From the NCBI RefSeq assembly GCF_000315625.1, contig NW_005434637.1, positions 381,985-445,984 on the forward strand: a stretch of 64,000 nt of DNA, written 5' to 3'. Source of the DNA: Guillardia theta CCMP2712. Taxonomy: Eukaryota > Cryptophyceae > Pyrenomonadales > Geminigeraceae. Of this stretch, positions 1 to 15,570 are shown one piece after another. The notes under the pieces were generated by a model. It did not search any database, had not been told where the DNA came from, and was given only the letters and a program-made list of their open reading frames with translations. A program made the translations under genes and the position numbers. Each line of letters starts with the position of its first letter. Within the stretch, counting starts at the first letter, position 1.

Positions 1-400
1 CGGCCGGACTCGACCGGCGGGCCGCTCAGCGGCTCGGCTCCCGGCGGCGAACGCACGGGACCGGCGTCGGACGTTGAACTACCGTACTGAGGCGGCCTGA
101 CCAAGTTGTCACTCAGCAGTGAACATAACTGCCAAAGTTTACCCGATCACTGGACCCCTCCGGCCCGGTCCGATCACCGTCACGCCGTCATGCCCGGCAC
201 GGTGACGGTGTGACCGTACGGTGCAGTGCCCGGCCGCGGCCGGCAGTGTGATCGGACGGCCCACTGCCAACTTGCCGCAGTGCAAGTTGCGGCCTGGCAC
301 TACCGTCGGGTACCGTACGGTCGGGCGCCGGACTCCGACTCGCCGAGCCTCCGGGTCAGACGTCCGATCCGATCATCGGCCGATCGGATTGCCAAGTTGT
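1..400. repeat. GC-rich CCGG-type island upstream of the PIF1 gene
   Basis: Very GC-rich, low-complexity DNA built from overlapping CCGG, GGCC, CGGTCC and GATCGGACGG words. The same words recur in islands near 12.8, 34.9, 38.6, 53.9, 60.2, 60.7 and 63.7 kb. No convincing coding frame is present between 1 and 639; the short open frames are what GC-rich DNA gives by chance. The island ends about 240 nt before the helicase start codon, so a promoter-proximal role is possible but inferred from position only. Confidence 0.55.
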
Positions 401-639
401 GACTTTGTCAGCGGTGTACCGCACCGAGGCAGCCTCACCGTTGTATATGTTGAGTAAAATTCTTGCTCTAAGGGACCGTTGCTCCATACACGCCTTTACG
501 AAAAATCCGAGAGAGCGTGTGAGAGGAGGACGAGTGGAGGGAGAGCGATAGCGGTACAGGCAACGTCCCCAGAATCGAGAGCTAGAGAACCTCATCTGCA
601 CCTTCATCGCATCTCCGGACAGACAACTTGCCTCCTATC

Positions 640-4833
<4,194 letters not shown>

Positions 4834-4894
4834 TCCTGTGAGGAGGACGAAGACCAACAAACATCTCATCCTCAACCCACGAGGCTCGTAGAAT

Positions 4895-5533
4895 CTAGCA
4901 CTTCTTCTCAGGGGCGATCGACGACGTCAACCCTGCCTTCTGCAACCCCAGGCTGTACTCTCTCGCAAGCTGCTTCCATGTTGTCGTAACTGTGGCCAAC
5001 CCGCTCTTGTGTGCCTCCATCGTGATCCTGTGGGCCTTCTTGCGCGTCACCGTCCGCACTACCTTGACGATCGTGTCGATCACATAGTCGAAAGTGTGAA
5101 CGTCGTCGTTGTGGAGAAGAACGCGCCAGATCGGCTCCTTGTCCACTTGCTCCTTCTTCTCGTAATCGGCAGCCTGTCCTGCTCCTCAGTATTCTGCCCA
5201 TCCCTCCCCCTCTTCCTCCTCTCCTCTTACCTTGTCAAGATCAGGTGGCTTCGTCAGCACAGCAACACCAGCTCCTCCTCCCTCTTGATCCTTCGAGAAA
5301 TCCGGTCCTCCCTTGCCCCCCACATTGCCCCCCGATCCTCCCTTGTTGATCTTGCTGGCTCCCCCGTCGCCAGGGCGCGCCATCATGACAGCAGCGAGCG
5401 GCGACTGCCGATGCTGGCAAAGAGAAGCAAATCGATTTTCCTTCCTCAAGTTGAGCATGGGAGAGAAACCGAACCCATTGACATCACAGACAATGAAGAG
5501 AACACCGAGCAAGACGCAGGATGACTTGACCAT
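4895..5533 (-). CDS. clpS: Plastid-targeted ClpS, adaptor of the Clp protease
   Basis: ClpS delivers N-degron substrates to the Clp AAA+ chaperone; plastids keep a bacterial-type copy. Exon 2 encodes the complete core: PIWRVLLHNDDVHTFDYVI, with the substrate-pocket region HNDDVHTFDYV, then HRITMEAHKSG (the conserved M-x-x-H-x-x-G pattern) and a short tail ending KKC. Exon 1 encodes MVKSSCVLLGVLFIVCDVNGFGF, in which a hydrophobic signal peptide is followed by a phenylalanine-containing GFGF, and then a Ser/Arg-rich transit region. That bipartite leader indicates import into a secondary plastid. The exons join at AAG|GTAAGA near 5228 and ACAG|GCT near 5175, giving K|AADYEKKEQ. An upstream in-frame Met at 5566 would add eleven residues; the inner Met is preferred because it starts directly at the signal peptide. 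The helicase gene ends 61 nt away, convergent. Confidence 0.87.
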
Positions 5534-6980
5534 TCTTCTTGACGAGCAGCAACTCCCTCGATCCAAGATGTCTGCAAAACCTCTCTCACGCTCCTTTCGA
5601 GAACCTGAATGCCATCGTCAACACTCGTCGGTTTCGTTCAATTTCATGCAATGGCATTCGCCACATTGAAACCAACCAACCATGCACTGACAACCCTAGG
5701 TACTTTGTTGGAGACAGAGCGCGCGCAAGATCAGAAGCATGATCTTCCCTCCCTTTCTAACGAAATCTCAGGCTAACTTGATGGAATGATAACAATAAAT
5801 CTGTTCTCTACCCTGAAACCTTCCTGCTGCCTCCCCTCATCAAATCGTACATAGCTGGCCAAAGTCGTCATGAAATGCCGCAACAGTGACCTTGCAGCCA
5901 CCCACGCCCCACACGAGAAGGAGTCAGTCTCATCTTCCTTGCAGATACCTTCACTTATGCCATTCTCCTCGCTCCTCCCATCCTCGCTCTGCATTCTCCA
6001 CCTTCACTTCATCTACCCATCCTCGTGCGGCCTCTGCATTGAAAGGGGGGGGGGGGAGGGAGATAGTGGGTTCGATGTCCTAGAAAGGTCATAGGGATGT
6101 TATAGAATTACTACGGACTCTCTACATATTGTACCGTAGCGGCCATAGGAAGTATAAGAACTATCACTTTTAGGTGATAGTTTTGTGGGTCCTAGTGAAG
6201 TCATAGAAGTCTACGAGAAACCGAATGTTCTGGTACATGCACAAAAGAGAGAAAACATCGTTTCACTTAAAACAATTATGTATTACCGTTACACTCAGTT
6301 ATGTTTTACCCCCATCCCCCCTCTGCGGGTTATGACAAAAAGGGGACCCCTCCTTCGAAGCACGCTTTTAAATATTCTATTTCATATTTTAAATATTTGT
6401 TTTCAAAGTTGAAAATTTAAGTAAATAGTTGATATCTATATTCTCAATCTGGACCCCACCATCACAGGTGATACTTTTACACCGAAGCATCCAGTTCCAT
6501 CACCCCTACCCCCTATTTTACCGAAATTTGTACTATAATTTTGTAATCTTACCCCTGCTTTTCGACCACCCTCAACCTTCAAATATGTACTTTTATGATC
6601 TATAACTATTTAAGGACAGTGCCGTATGACACGTTTGCGGTACAAACTAATAATGAATTTTTTAAAAACTACTACCCACCTTTTGAGCAGTTTTGGACCC
6701 CATGGAAAGCCTTTTAAAACACCACTTCTTTAAAATTTACAAACTACCCCCACCCCCTTTTCCACAAGAGTCCCTGCTATCCAAAGTATACTTGGAGTAG
6801 AAAGAGCTTGCCTCAGAATTCCACTAGATCTCTCTGAAAGACAGCAATCAATTATTAGATGAATCAATGGGACAGGACAAAACCTGAGTGAAGCAGTCAA
6901 AATGACCGCCGTCACTCAGCCAGTCGCACTCGAAGGAGCTGAATTTGTACAGGAGGAGGAGGAGGAGGTGGTGGAAGAGG

Positions 6981-7020
<40 letters not shown>

Positions 7021-7205
7021 ACTCACCAATCATGCTCAGCGGCCTGTCAAACACTATGTAGGCAGTGAGCATAAGAGAGGAAACCAGAGAGTGGAGGTGC
7101 TGGGAAGATTGAGAATCGTTGCTGATCTCTGGTTCCTAATAGGTCGAGGCTTGACCACGCCGCCCGAACCTGTCCTGACTCACCGCTGTAGCCGGGCTCA
7201 GAACC
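5534..7205. other. Intergenic DNA: AT-rich with C-run tracts, no supported gene
   Basis: Divergent interval between clpS and the channel gene. From about 6100 to 6780 the base composition changes to AT-rich DNA studded with C runs (for example ACCCCCATCCCCC near 6308), a texture that recurs at 49.4-50.7 kb and 62.3-62.6 kb. A (GA)n tract lies at about 6985-7017. I see no coding frame with splice signals that I would defend. Confidence 0.6.
6159..6182. repeat. Perfect 9-bp inverted repeat (hairpin) in AT-rich intergenic DNA
   Basis: AACTATCAC is followed by a 6-nt loop TTTTAG and its exact complement GTGATAGTT. The stem is perfect. It stands alone in noncoding DNA, so it could be a remnant of a mobile element end or a chance hairpin. 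Confidence 0.7.
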
Positions 7206-10200
7206 ATGGCGAACACGAACCGTTCCATGCTGCAGAGAAAGAGCTCGATCTTTCATGAAACTCAAGGGGACGCAAGGAAGAAGCGGACCATGGGGAACGG
7301 ATGGAGGGATTGCTTCCTCATTCTCTCCAATGGGAAGCTGTATTACTATGATTCGAGGCAGGCGTACGTCGATAGCCCAGGCGAGCCTCTCGGCGATATC
7401 GACGTGGTGAACGCCCGGGTGAAGCAGGGCTCGCAGGATGAGAACGGACATATCTTTACCCTCCAAGAAGCGGCTTCATCCCGCCTGCACGTCTTCGCCT
7501 GCCAGACCATCCAGGAGGTCGGCATGTGGATCTCAGCGGTGGAAGCCTTCGTAGTGCCGGAGGAGGTTCTGTCTGCGATCGATCGCGCTTCCCACTCCAG
7601 TGATCCGCTCCCTGCAGGTGGAGCAAGCGGAGCATGACAGCGATCACTTCACGATGATACGAATGGGCGAAGCTCCTGTCTCCATGAGGAAGCATCTTGA
7701 AGGTCAGAGCACGGACCTTCCTCCTCCTCCTCCTCCTCCTCCTCCCCCGCGTTGGACACTTGATCAAAAGGTAACACTCTGTGCAGGGTGGTCTAGCCAG
7801 AACCGTCAGAAGAGCTTCATTGGACGCGTCTTCGGTGATCCCTCCCCACCCATCGCGACAGGGCCTGACGCGTTTCCCAGGAATCGTGGAAGGAAGCGGC
7901 GGTTCTCGACTGATCCATCCCATGGCACCGTTCGCTCTCCATTTGCAGGTCTGAGAGCGGAGGGGGTAGGAAGGGGGAGGATAACAGGATCTTTGCAGCT
8001 CATCTCAGCCATGTTCGTGATCTACTCTTGCATCGAGACGCCAGCCGTGCTGGCCTTCTCCGATGCAGGCTCATGTGACTGGCCTGTGACCAACACTATC
8101 GACCTTGTCATCGAGGTTTTCTTCATGTTCGAGATATTCGTTCAGTTCTTCGTCGGTTTCTACGACGAGCTGGGGAACTACATTGACAATGTCAAGGATA
8201 TCGCTCTGGAGTACTTGAAGTCTCGGTTCTGGTTTGACACGTCGACAGCTCTCCCCTTCACTTGGGTGGAGCTGTTTGTTTGGATCTCCACATGCTCCAA
8301 TCACAACAACAACTCTGTCAAGTCCTGGTCGCAGGTCCTCAAGGTGCTCTTTCGAGTCCTCCGACCCCTCAGGCTGCTCAAGATCTTTCGGTTCGTCCGG
8401 GTGATGCAAGTCTGGGGAGCGTACAGCATCCGCATCAAGCTCTGGATCCAGAAAGTCATCATGATCTCCTTCACCGTCTTCTTCATCGTCCATATCTACA
8501 GCTGCATCTGGTGGATTTTGAAGCAGTACGTGACCCCTGACGAGGAACTCCAGCTCTTCCTCCACGACTTCAACGTCAGCCAGACCGACAGCGGGGGCAA
8601 GTACATCTTGTCCGGCTACTTCATCAACACGATCTTCACCACGGTCCGTCGAGATCTCTTCGTCCGGTCACTCTCACTCTCACCCAGGTTGGCTTCGGCG
8701 ACATCAGCGCGGACACACCAGGAGAGATGATCTTCTGCGTGGTTGCTGAGTGGACAGGCGCCATCGCCTTCGCCTTCATGATCTCCCACCTACAGGTCTG
8801 AGCGCATGAAAGCAAGCTAACAAGAGAGCTGACTGGTTCTTTCCTCCCTCCCTCCCTCCCTCCCTCCCTCCCTCCCTCCCTCCCTTCCTCAGGACGCAGT
8901 CTCCAAGTTCAACGCTCGGTCCGACGCCCAGCGAGAGGAGCTGGAGCGCGTGATGTTGTTCCTGCGCAAGAAGCGCTGCCCCAACTTTCTTGCTAACAAG
9001 GTTCGCCACTGGGTCCACTACACGCACTCGGCCAAGGCAGAAGAGGAGGAGAGGAGCTCTATTCTTCAATCCCTTCCCCCGCACCTCGGAGAGCAACTCG
9101 CCCTGCACCTCAACGAGGGCGTCATCGCCCGCATCCCTATATTCTCAAGCATCCAATCAGCCCATCGCAACAATTTCTTTGCCAGCATTCTCTTCTCCTC
9201 CATCTGGGAAATGTACGGCCCCGGGTGAGTACGCTCCTTCCTCTTCAGCCTTCCTTGACAGACTTGCCAGCGACATGGTCGCCTTCCACAACGACCCGGC
9301 CTTCCGCCTCTGCATGATAGCCTCGGGCTCCGTCTCTGTCATAGGAAAGAACAAAGAGACGAGCAAACTCGTGGCAACGCTGCGGGCAGGCGATCACTTC
9401 GGGGAGTACTCGCTGCTCGGGGACCAACAGTGTGACGTCACCATGCTCGCCGCCTGCCTTCTGAGCTTGTGACAGGTGGGGAGCAGAGATGGGGATCAGA
9501 GCCGACTACATCGCCAACGAGATGTGCGAGATCAGGTCCGTGAGCGTCGCGGCCCTCCAGAAGGCGTTGAACTACTACCCCGAGATCTCCGACCAGATCG
9601 ACGAGATGAGGGAGCAGAGGGAGAACGAGCAGGTTGGCAACTGCCAGTACCTCCTTGACGACCGGGAGATCCAGCTGGCAAGGTGGAAGAAGCTCTGCCA
9701 GACCCTCATGGACTCGAAACGAGAGCTCTGGAGGAAGGTCGCGTTCGTCACGGAGGCCCAAAGAGCGTCCAACGCCGATGGAAATGCACATGCACGACGG
9801 GCGAGCGCCAGCTCGCAGGACCTGCTCCAGAGCCACTTGAAGTCCGGCTCCATGTACAGCGGGTCTCGGAGGGTGAGGAGAGAGGCTGGCAGGATTCGAA
9901 CTGAAAACCACGACCAGGCGAGTGAGGTATCGATGCAAGCCCCGTCTTCCAACGGACAATCGAACCATGTCCATCCTAACGTCGTGGTCCATCCTGTATC
10001 TCACCTTGCTCCTCCTCCTCCTCTTGCTCCTCTTGCTCCTCTTGTTCCTCTTGCTCCTCTTGTTCCAGTCCCTGAGCAAGTGGACGCCCATCCAAACCAG
10101 CAACACCTTGCTCCTGAGCCGAGCAGACAGATCGACGGAGAATTTCTCCAGAAGATGGAAGGTAATGTTTCTCCTCCTCCTGCTCCTTCCTGACCCTGAG

Positions 10201-10739
10201 GCTCGCAAGGCCTGCAGGATTTCTTCAAGACCCGCATGACGCGCCTGGAGCTCGAGATGGCAGAGTTCCGAGAGCAGACGAGGAGGCAGAACGAGGAGAT
10301 CCTGCAGCTGCTGAAGGAGGAGAGGAGGATGGGGTACGCTCCTACCATCTCCGACGACGTCGAAGACGACATGTCCGATTTCGAATCTTTCGTCCACGCG
10401 TTCTCCAAACCCGCCGGCCGCCCTCCTATACAGGAGCGCCAGGGAAGGCCAGCGACGGTCGCCATGGCAGAGGAGCACATTGCACCGGTGAACCCGCACG
10501 GCTCGAGCGTCGTTCTGGTGGACAGAGGTGAGCAGGAGTCATCGGCAACTTGTAGATCGACTAAGATGTCAATGTCAGGAGGGAGGCAGGACTTGAAGCA
10601 GAAGCTGCACGCCATGAAGGAGAGTCTTGAGAAACGAGTCCGCGATACCCCGCGAGGCATGTGGAGGAGGGGATCCAACCCGTTCACCTTCCGAGACGAC
10701 AAGGTCCTGCGAAACTGGAAGGTGGTGGACAAGAAGTGA
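7206..10739 (+). CDS. PH-domain cyclic-nucleotide-binding voltage-gated K+ channel
   Basis: The N-terminal exon (about 140 residues) reads as a pleckstrin-homology domain: WRDCFLILSNGKLYYYDS near the start and a C-terminal helix GMWISAVEAF. Next come six-helix channel segments: S1 near 8000-8060, S2 VFFMFEIFVQFFVGFYDELG, an arginine-rich S4 region FRVLRPLRLLKIFRFVRVMQ near 8347-8409, S5, and a pore whose selectivity filter TTVGFGD is assembled across a 44-nt intron (8644-8687). A C-linker follows from 8893 and a cyclic-nucleotide-binding fold carries GDHFGEYSLLG near 9392. The tail contains a Pro/Leu-rich stretch and a coiled coil (LELEMAEFREQ) and ends at 10739. This is the EAG/HCN/CNG-like architecture. 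TVGFGD predicts K+ selectivity. A PH domain in front would tether the channel to phosphoinositides; that is inference. The exon junction near 9440-9475 is uncertain. Confidence 0.86.
8842..8884 (+). repeat. (TCCC)n microsatellite in a channel-gene intron
   Basis: About ten tandem TCCC units sit at the 3' end of the intron preceding the C-linker exon and merge into the splice acceptor tract. Confidence 0.9.
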
Positions 10740-10837
10740 AAGCAAGGGAGCTAAACACCTGATCCTCCCTCCTGACCCTGATAATTCAATGAAGCTGCGA
10801 TTGACTCGGATTGCTCTGGGCGCAGCACGTGCGGTCA

Positions 10838-12323
10838 CTACCAGAACCAGTAGAAGGGTCTGTATTCCAACGACTGCACCGTCTTATCGTTCCACCCCAA
10901 GTTCCTCCTGTTGCTCGAGGACTTCATAGGCGACGGTCGCAGCTCGACAACGGGGCTCGTTGCCGCTGGGCTGGGCCCTTCCTGCTCCTCCAGCTCCTCG
11001 TCTCGCCCGGCCGACAGGACAGGCTCCTGACTCGATCCCCTCCCTGAACCCTTGAAGTCCCTTCTGCCCCCCTGCTTGCCTGCTTCCTCCTCCCCTCGAA
11101 TCGAGTCCGTCCAGGCATGCACGACTGGCGACCGAGGCGCTCTGACCTTGCGGTCCCCTGCCTCTACAGCTCTTATCCTGCTGTCCTTGGAAGCATCGCC
11201 TACCACGTGCTCCTGCTCCTCCACAAGCTCCAGCGGCCTCTTGATATGCACCCCCTCCTTCTTCAGCGTTCGGTTCAGAGGACTTGGCAGCGGGACCTCG
11301 CTCTCTCTCAGCAGCAGGCCAGCAGTCCTCCCAGCTGGCTGCTTCCTGTCGCCGCTTGAAGTCCCACCGTCCTCGTTCCTCTCGTCCTGCCTGTCACTCT
11401 GACTTCCATCCACATCCCTTCTTGCTGCCTCCTCCTCCTCCGACTTGTTCAGCTCGTGGACGATCATGTCCTCCAGCCATCGAGTGCGACCCAACTTGTC
11501 GCCGGCGTTCTCGGGAGATCGGAGGATCCCGACGGGGCTGCTGACGACATCGATGGGCGGAGGTCGAAACTCGGGGGTCGACCTGCGGAACGAGCCTGGA
11601 AGGTTGTTCAGGAAAGAGGAGAGGGAGGGAAGGAGAGAAGGGGAGGAAGGGGAGGAGAAGAGGAGGAGGAGAGGAGGACGGGAAGAAGAAAAAGTGGGAG
11701 GGGTGGGAAGTCGAAGGAGGAGGGGAGGGGGGAGAGGGGAGGAGGAAGAGGAGGACGGGACAGAAAGGAGGGAGTGGAGAGTCGAAGGAGGGAGGGAGGG
11801 GAGGGGAGGCACCGCTGTCGGCTGTGGAGCTCAGGTGCCATTTGTCGATCTTGATCTTTGACTTGGAGGGAAACACTACAAGGCAGAGCATGTCAGACAC
11901 TCGCCTTGAGAGAGGAGAGGAGCATTCACAGGAGATCCCCGAGAAGGAAAGTCTCTTCGACTGCACCTCAAGTTTGTCGTACACAAAGTCATCCGACATG
12001 TCCTAGTCACGACAGAGGGAGGAAGTCAGGAACCTGACTGCGGTATCAGACACCGCCGCTACCTTGAAGGAGACTTTGCGCTGTTCCTGCTGCAATCACC
12101 ATCGTCAGTGGGAGACGCAGCTGGCAGCAGAGGCAGGCAAGACCTCGGACGCTCTCCTCCCCCTCTCGTTCTTGCGGGGGGTCGTGGCTCCATGGAATCC
12201 TTTCTGGTTCTCTCTCGTGTTCTCCAGCGTCAGACTATGCAGCTCCTTGACCGCTGGGTCCTTGTCGTTTGCCAGGGCGCTCTTGAAGCTCGCGGAGCCC
12301 ATCCTATCCCAGCTCCCTACCAC
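10838..12323 (-). CDS. Protein of unknown function, Ser/Pro- and charge-rich, at least four exons
   Basis: I do not recognise this protein. Reading leftwards on the minus strand: exon 1 begins MVGSWDRMGSASFKSALAND; splice GAG|GTCTTG to ATTGCAG|CAG gives ASE|QQEQRKVSFK; a second short intron ends GTGACTAG and leads into DMSDDFVYDKLEVQSKRLSF; a third intron, full of CCT/TTC repeats (about 11600-11815), leads into the long last exon with SSPVGILRSPENAGDKLGR and LEDMIVHEL. The rest is hydrophilic, rich in Glu, Arg and Ser, and ends in YRPFYWFW. No transmembrane segment or catalytic motif is visible; the many Ser-Pro sites suggest a phosphorylated regulatory protein (inference). It is tail-to-tail with the channel gene, 98 nt apart. 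The start may instead be the second Met, seven codons in. Confidence 0.6.
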
Positions 12324-12966
12324 TAGCCTCCATCGAATGGGATCAAACCCTCTCGGCCCACTGAAGGCTCTTCAACCTCAGCCGATGATCGGTAAGGTGG
12401 CTGGCAGCGGGCACATCATCCTTCAACCTTCTCTACAACCCTCCTCGCTCCTCGGGCCTCGATCCTCGGGACTCAGGCTCCTCTCGCCCGGCCGTTGTCC
12501 CCGCAGCCTCCTCTCCCTCCCCGGCTCGCCCATGGCTCTCCTTGAATCATATCCGCCCACCCGGCCCTTTAACGCCCTGGGTACTTTTAGGGGCCCATTT
12601 CCGTTACAACGGCAGTAACGCTCTTGTTTACTGCACACACGGACTACCCGAAGTCACCAAAGTTACGAACATTTCAATGTAACCGTCAGAGTAACCGTAA
12701 AATCCGGGGAGGTTACTTAACTGTGAGTGTCCGGTCAGTGATCATCCGCTGCCCTGGGCCCCGGCGACCGGCAGCCCCGGCGCCCCCCCCCCTCCCGGGG
12801 CCCGGCCGGGTCTTAATGTCACCGTCGCCGGGTGGTCCGATCATGAGTCATGCGGCCGGGCGGCGGCCGGGCCTGAGGATGGAATGAGGGGGATGAGGTG
12901 TAGATAAGAGTGCGAAGGTGACATGGAGGAAGCGGAGGAGGAGGAGGAGGAGCGCTGAAGTGATCG
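12324..12966. promoter_or_regulatory. Divergent intergenic region with GTTAC/TAACCG motifs and a GC-rich island
   Basis: This interval separates two divergently transcribed genes. Between 12600 and 12720 there are repeated CCGTTAC, GTAACG and GTAACCGT words (Myb-type AACGG cores in both orientations). A CCGG-rich island follows at about 12735-12880. No coding frame is supported. The arrangement looks like a shared promoter region; no experimental element is known to me. Confidence 0.45.
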
Positions 12967-14805
12967 ATGCAGGAGGAGACGGAATCAGACATGGCAGAAG
13001 ACCTTCGAAGTGAAGCACCCAAGTAGGCTCTGCTGCTCGATGCTCCTTCTGACTGTCATGTCGGCAGCGCTGCCAGCAATGGTGGACACGAGGGCGGAGT
13101 GAGAGACGGCACTGCTAACAGCAGCGAGGAAAGCAGAGGTTTTTCACAAGAGACAAGTGATGAATCGATTAGTGTGATGCTAGTGAAGTCACGGTGATCT
13201 TCGTTTCCACCAGGTCTCGACAAGAAACCGAGCGACAGGGTTGAACGAGATTGGTCGAGGGAGGAAGAAAAGTCGGCCGATCGGCTATGGCGCAGAGATC
13301 GATCTCGCGACCGGCGGAATGGATCGAGGGATCGACAGAAGGACAGATCCAGGGATAGACGACGCGACAGGTCTCGGGATCGGGGGAGGGACAGGTCTCG
13401 GGATCGGGGGAGGACAGGTCTCGGGATCGGGGGAGGGACAGGTCTCGGGACCGGGGAGGGACAGGTCTCGGGATCGGGGGAGGGACAGGTCTCGGGACCG
13501 GGGGAGGGACAGGTCTCGGGACCGGGGGAGGGACAGGGCTCGAGACAGATCATGGCATAGGGAGAGAAGAAGATCGAGGGATCGAAGGTATGCTCTCCGT
13601 CAAGTTGTTGGTCGGCCGGCAGGCGTTTTCAGCTGATGTCAGGATGTTGCTTCAGGTCCAGGGATCCGTCTCCTTCGAGAAGGTGACGCAAGCTCACAAT
13701 GACGTGCGCCTTGACCAGCCTCCTCCTCCTCCTCCTCTTTCTCCGCCTCCTCTTCCCCCTCCTCCCCCTCTTCCTCCTCCTCTTCCTCCTCCTCTTCCTC
13801 CTCCATCACTACGTCCTCCTCTTCCTCCTCCAGGGACAGCGACAGAAGGGATCGCAAGTCTCCCGACGGCGAGAACCGACCTAAGGCTGCTGAGGGTGCT
13901 CCGGTGAGGTGCCGTGTGCCATGGTGCTAGTTCGGCTCAATGTCCCCGTTGCAGGAGAGTCAGACGCCCGTGAAGTTGTCTGGGGGATCGATCGTGAGTG
14001 AAGCGCTGAACAAGCTGCAGATGCAGGTGAGATGAGAGAACGGAGTCGTGAAGGACAAGAGAGCGAGGAAGAGGAGTGAGGGAAAGAGGGGAAGGTGAGC
14101 GAGGGAGCGAGGGAGCGAGGGAGCGAGGGAGCGAGGGAGCGAGGGAGGAGTGAGTGAGTGAGTGAGTGAGTGAGGGAGGGAGGGATGATTCATGATGCGA
14201 TGACATTTCGCAGCTTCGAGCCGAGATGAACAACAGTCCTGCTCTTGCAAAGGCGAAGATCAGCGCTAAACGGCTGTACATCGGGAACCTGCCTGTTGGA
14301 CTTCCCGTGAGTTCGAATGTATTGGGTAGGAACGAACATTGATTGCTCTTTCTCCGTCATGCTGCTCTTGTCTGTGATTGTTGTGCTCTTCCCTGCGCTC
14401 TTCGCTCTTTCTCCTCCCCCACAACCAGGGCGTCGAAGCACAGCTGATGGAGCATGCCAACCAAACTCTCATCTCGTCCGGATGGCACAATCCGGACCTG
14501 CCAGGTGATGCAAAGTTATTCCTCCTCCTCATCCTCCTCCTCCTCCTCCTCCTCCCCGCCACCCTCCCTCTACTCCCTTCCTCATCCGTCTCGCAGGTAA
14601 CCCCGTCATCTCGGTCTGGTTTTCTCCTCAACAAACCTTTGGCTTCCTTGAGTTCCGATCGGTGAGGAGGAGGAGGAGGCTCACAAAGTCGACAGGAAAG
14701 TCGAGGAGGAGGGGGAGGAGGAGGAGGAGGGAGGAGGAGGGAGGAGGAGGGAGGAGGAGGAGGAGGAGGAGAGAGGAGGACAGAAAAGATTAATTGAGGA
14801 CAAGA
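12967..14805 (+). CDS. U2AF large-subunit (U2AF65) splicing factor, 3' end lost in the assembly gap
   Basis: U2AF65 binds the polypyrimidine tract at 3' splice sites. Exons join well by phase: MQEETESDMAEDLRSEAP (12967-13022), then NAASNGGHEGG (13068-13138), then GLDKKPSDRVERDWSREEE leading into an Arg-Asp-Arg-Ser repeat domain (13214-13587). After two short exons comes LSGGSIVSEALNKLQMQ, then the first RRM with RNP2 RLYIGNLPVG near 14270. It continues through LPGNPVISVWFS and the RNP1-like FGFLEFRSVEE, matching the U2AF65 RRM1 pattern in order and spacing. The sequence then runs into a GGA microsatellite and the N run. RRM2 and the C-terminal UHM are not seen. The RD-repeat exon contains two single-base shortfalls that break the reading frame (see findings). 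Confidence 0.82.
13362..13540 (+). repeat. 24-nt tandem repeat encoding the RS-like (DRSRDRGR) domain
   Basis: Seven copies of a 24-nt unit beginning GACAGGTCTCGGGA encode DRSRDRGR. Two units are one G short in their G runs (the unit ending near 13413 and the unit ending near 13460), so the reading frame shifts twice inside the array. Confidence 0.9.
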
Positions 14806-15436
14806 NNNNNNNNNNNNNNNNNNNNNNNNNNNNNNNNNNNNNNNNNNNNNNNNNNNNNNNNNNNNNNNNNNNNNNNNNNNNNNNNNNNNNNNNNNNNNNN
14901 NNNNNNNNNNNNNNNNNNNNNNNNNNNNNNNNNNNNNNNNNNNNNNNNNNNNNNNNNNNNNNNNNNNNNNNNNNNNNNNNNNNNNNNNNNNNNNNNNNNN
15001 NNNNNNNNNNNNNNNNNNNNNNNNNNNNNNNNNNNNNNNNNNNNNNNNNNNNNNNNNNNNNNNNNNNNNNNNNNNNNNNNNNNNNNNNNNNNNNNNNNNN
15101 NNNNNNNNNNNNNNNNNNNNNNNNNNNNNNNNNNNNNNNNNNNNNNNNNNNNNNNNNNNNNNNNNNNNNNNNNNNNNNNNNNNNNNNNNNNNNNNNNNNN
15201 NNNNNNNNNNNNNNNNNNNNNNNNNNNNNNNNNNNNNNNNNNNNNNNNNNNNNNNNNNNNNNNNNNNNNNNNNNNNNNNNNNNNNNNNNNNNNNNNNNNN
15301 NNNNNNNNNNNNNNNNNNNNNNNNNNNNNNNNNNNNNNNNNNNNNNNNNNNNNNNNNNNNNNNNNNNNNNNNNNNNNNNNNNNNNNNNNNNNNNNNNNNN
15401 NNNNNNNNNNNNNNNNNNNNNNNNNNNNNNNNNNNN
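14806..15436. other. Assembly gap (631 N) flanked by GGA/CCT microsatellites
   Basis: A run of N separates the end of the U2AF exon region from the 3' side of the minus-strand coiled-coil gene. The left flank is an almost pure GGA array, a likely cause of the gap. Confidence 0.99.
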
Positions 15437-15570
15437 GGTATTGAGAGGGGAGAAGAACACCATAATTCCTGAATGAAAAGTTATATTGTTTGACATGGAC
15501 ATTTGCATATTAAGGTTACCCTTACTCCTCCTCCTCCTCCTCCTCCTCGCTCTTTCTCTTCCTCCTCCTC

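Noticed and set aside
9890-9925. GGATTCGAACTGAAAACC, resembling an antisense tRNA T-arm.
   Set aside because: It lies inside the coding tail of the channel gene and no tRNA fold surrounds it.
13362-13540. CRISPR-like array suggested by regular 24-nt repeats.
   Set aside because: The repeats are directly adjacent without spacers, encode an RS-type domain, and the genome is eukaryotic.
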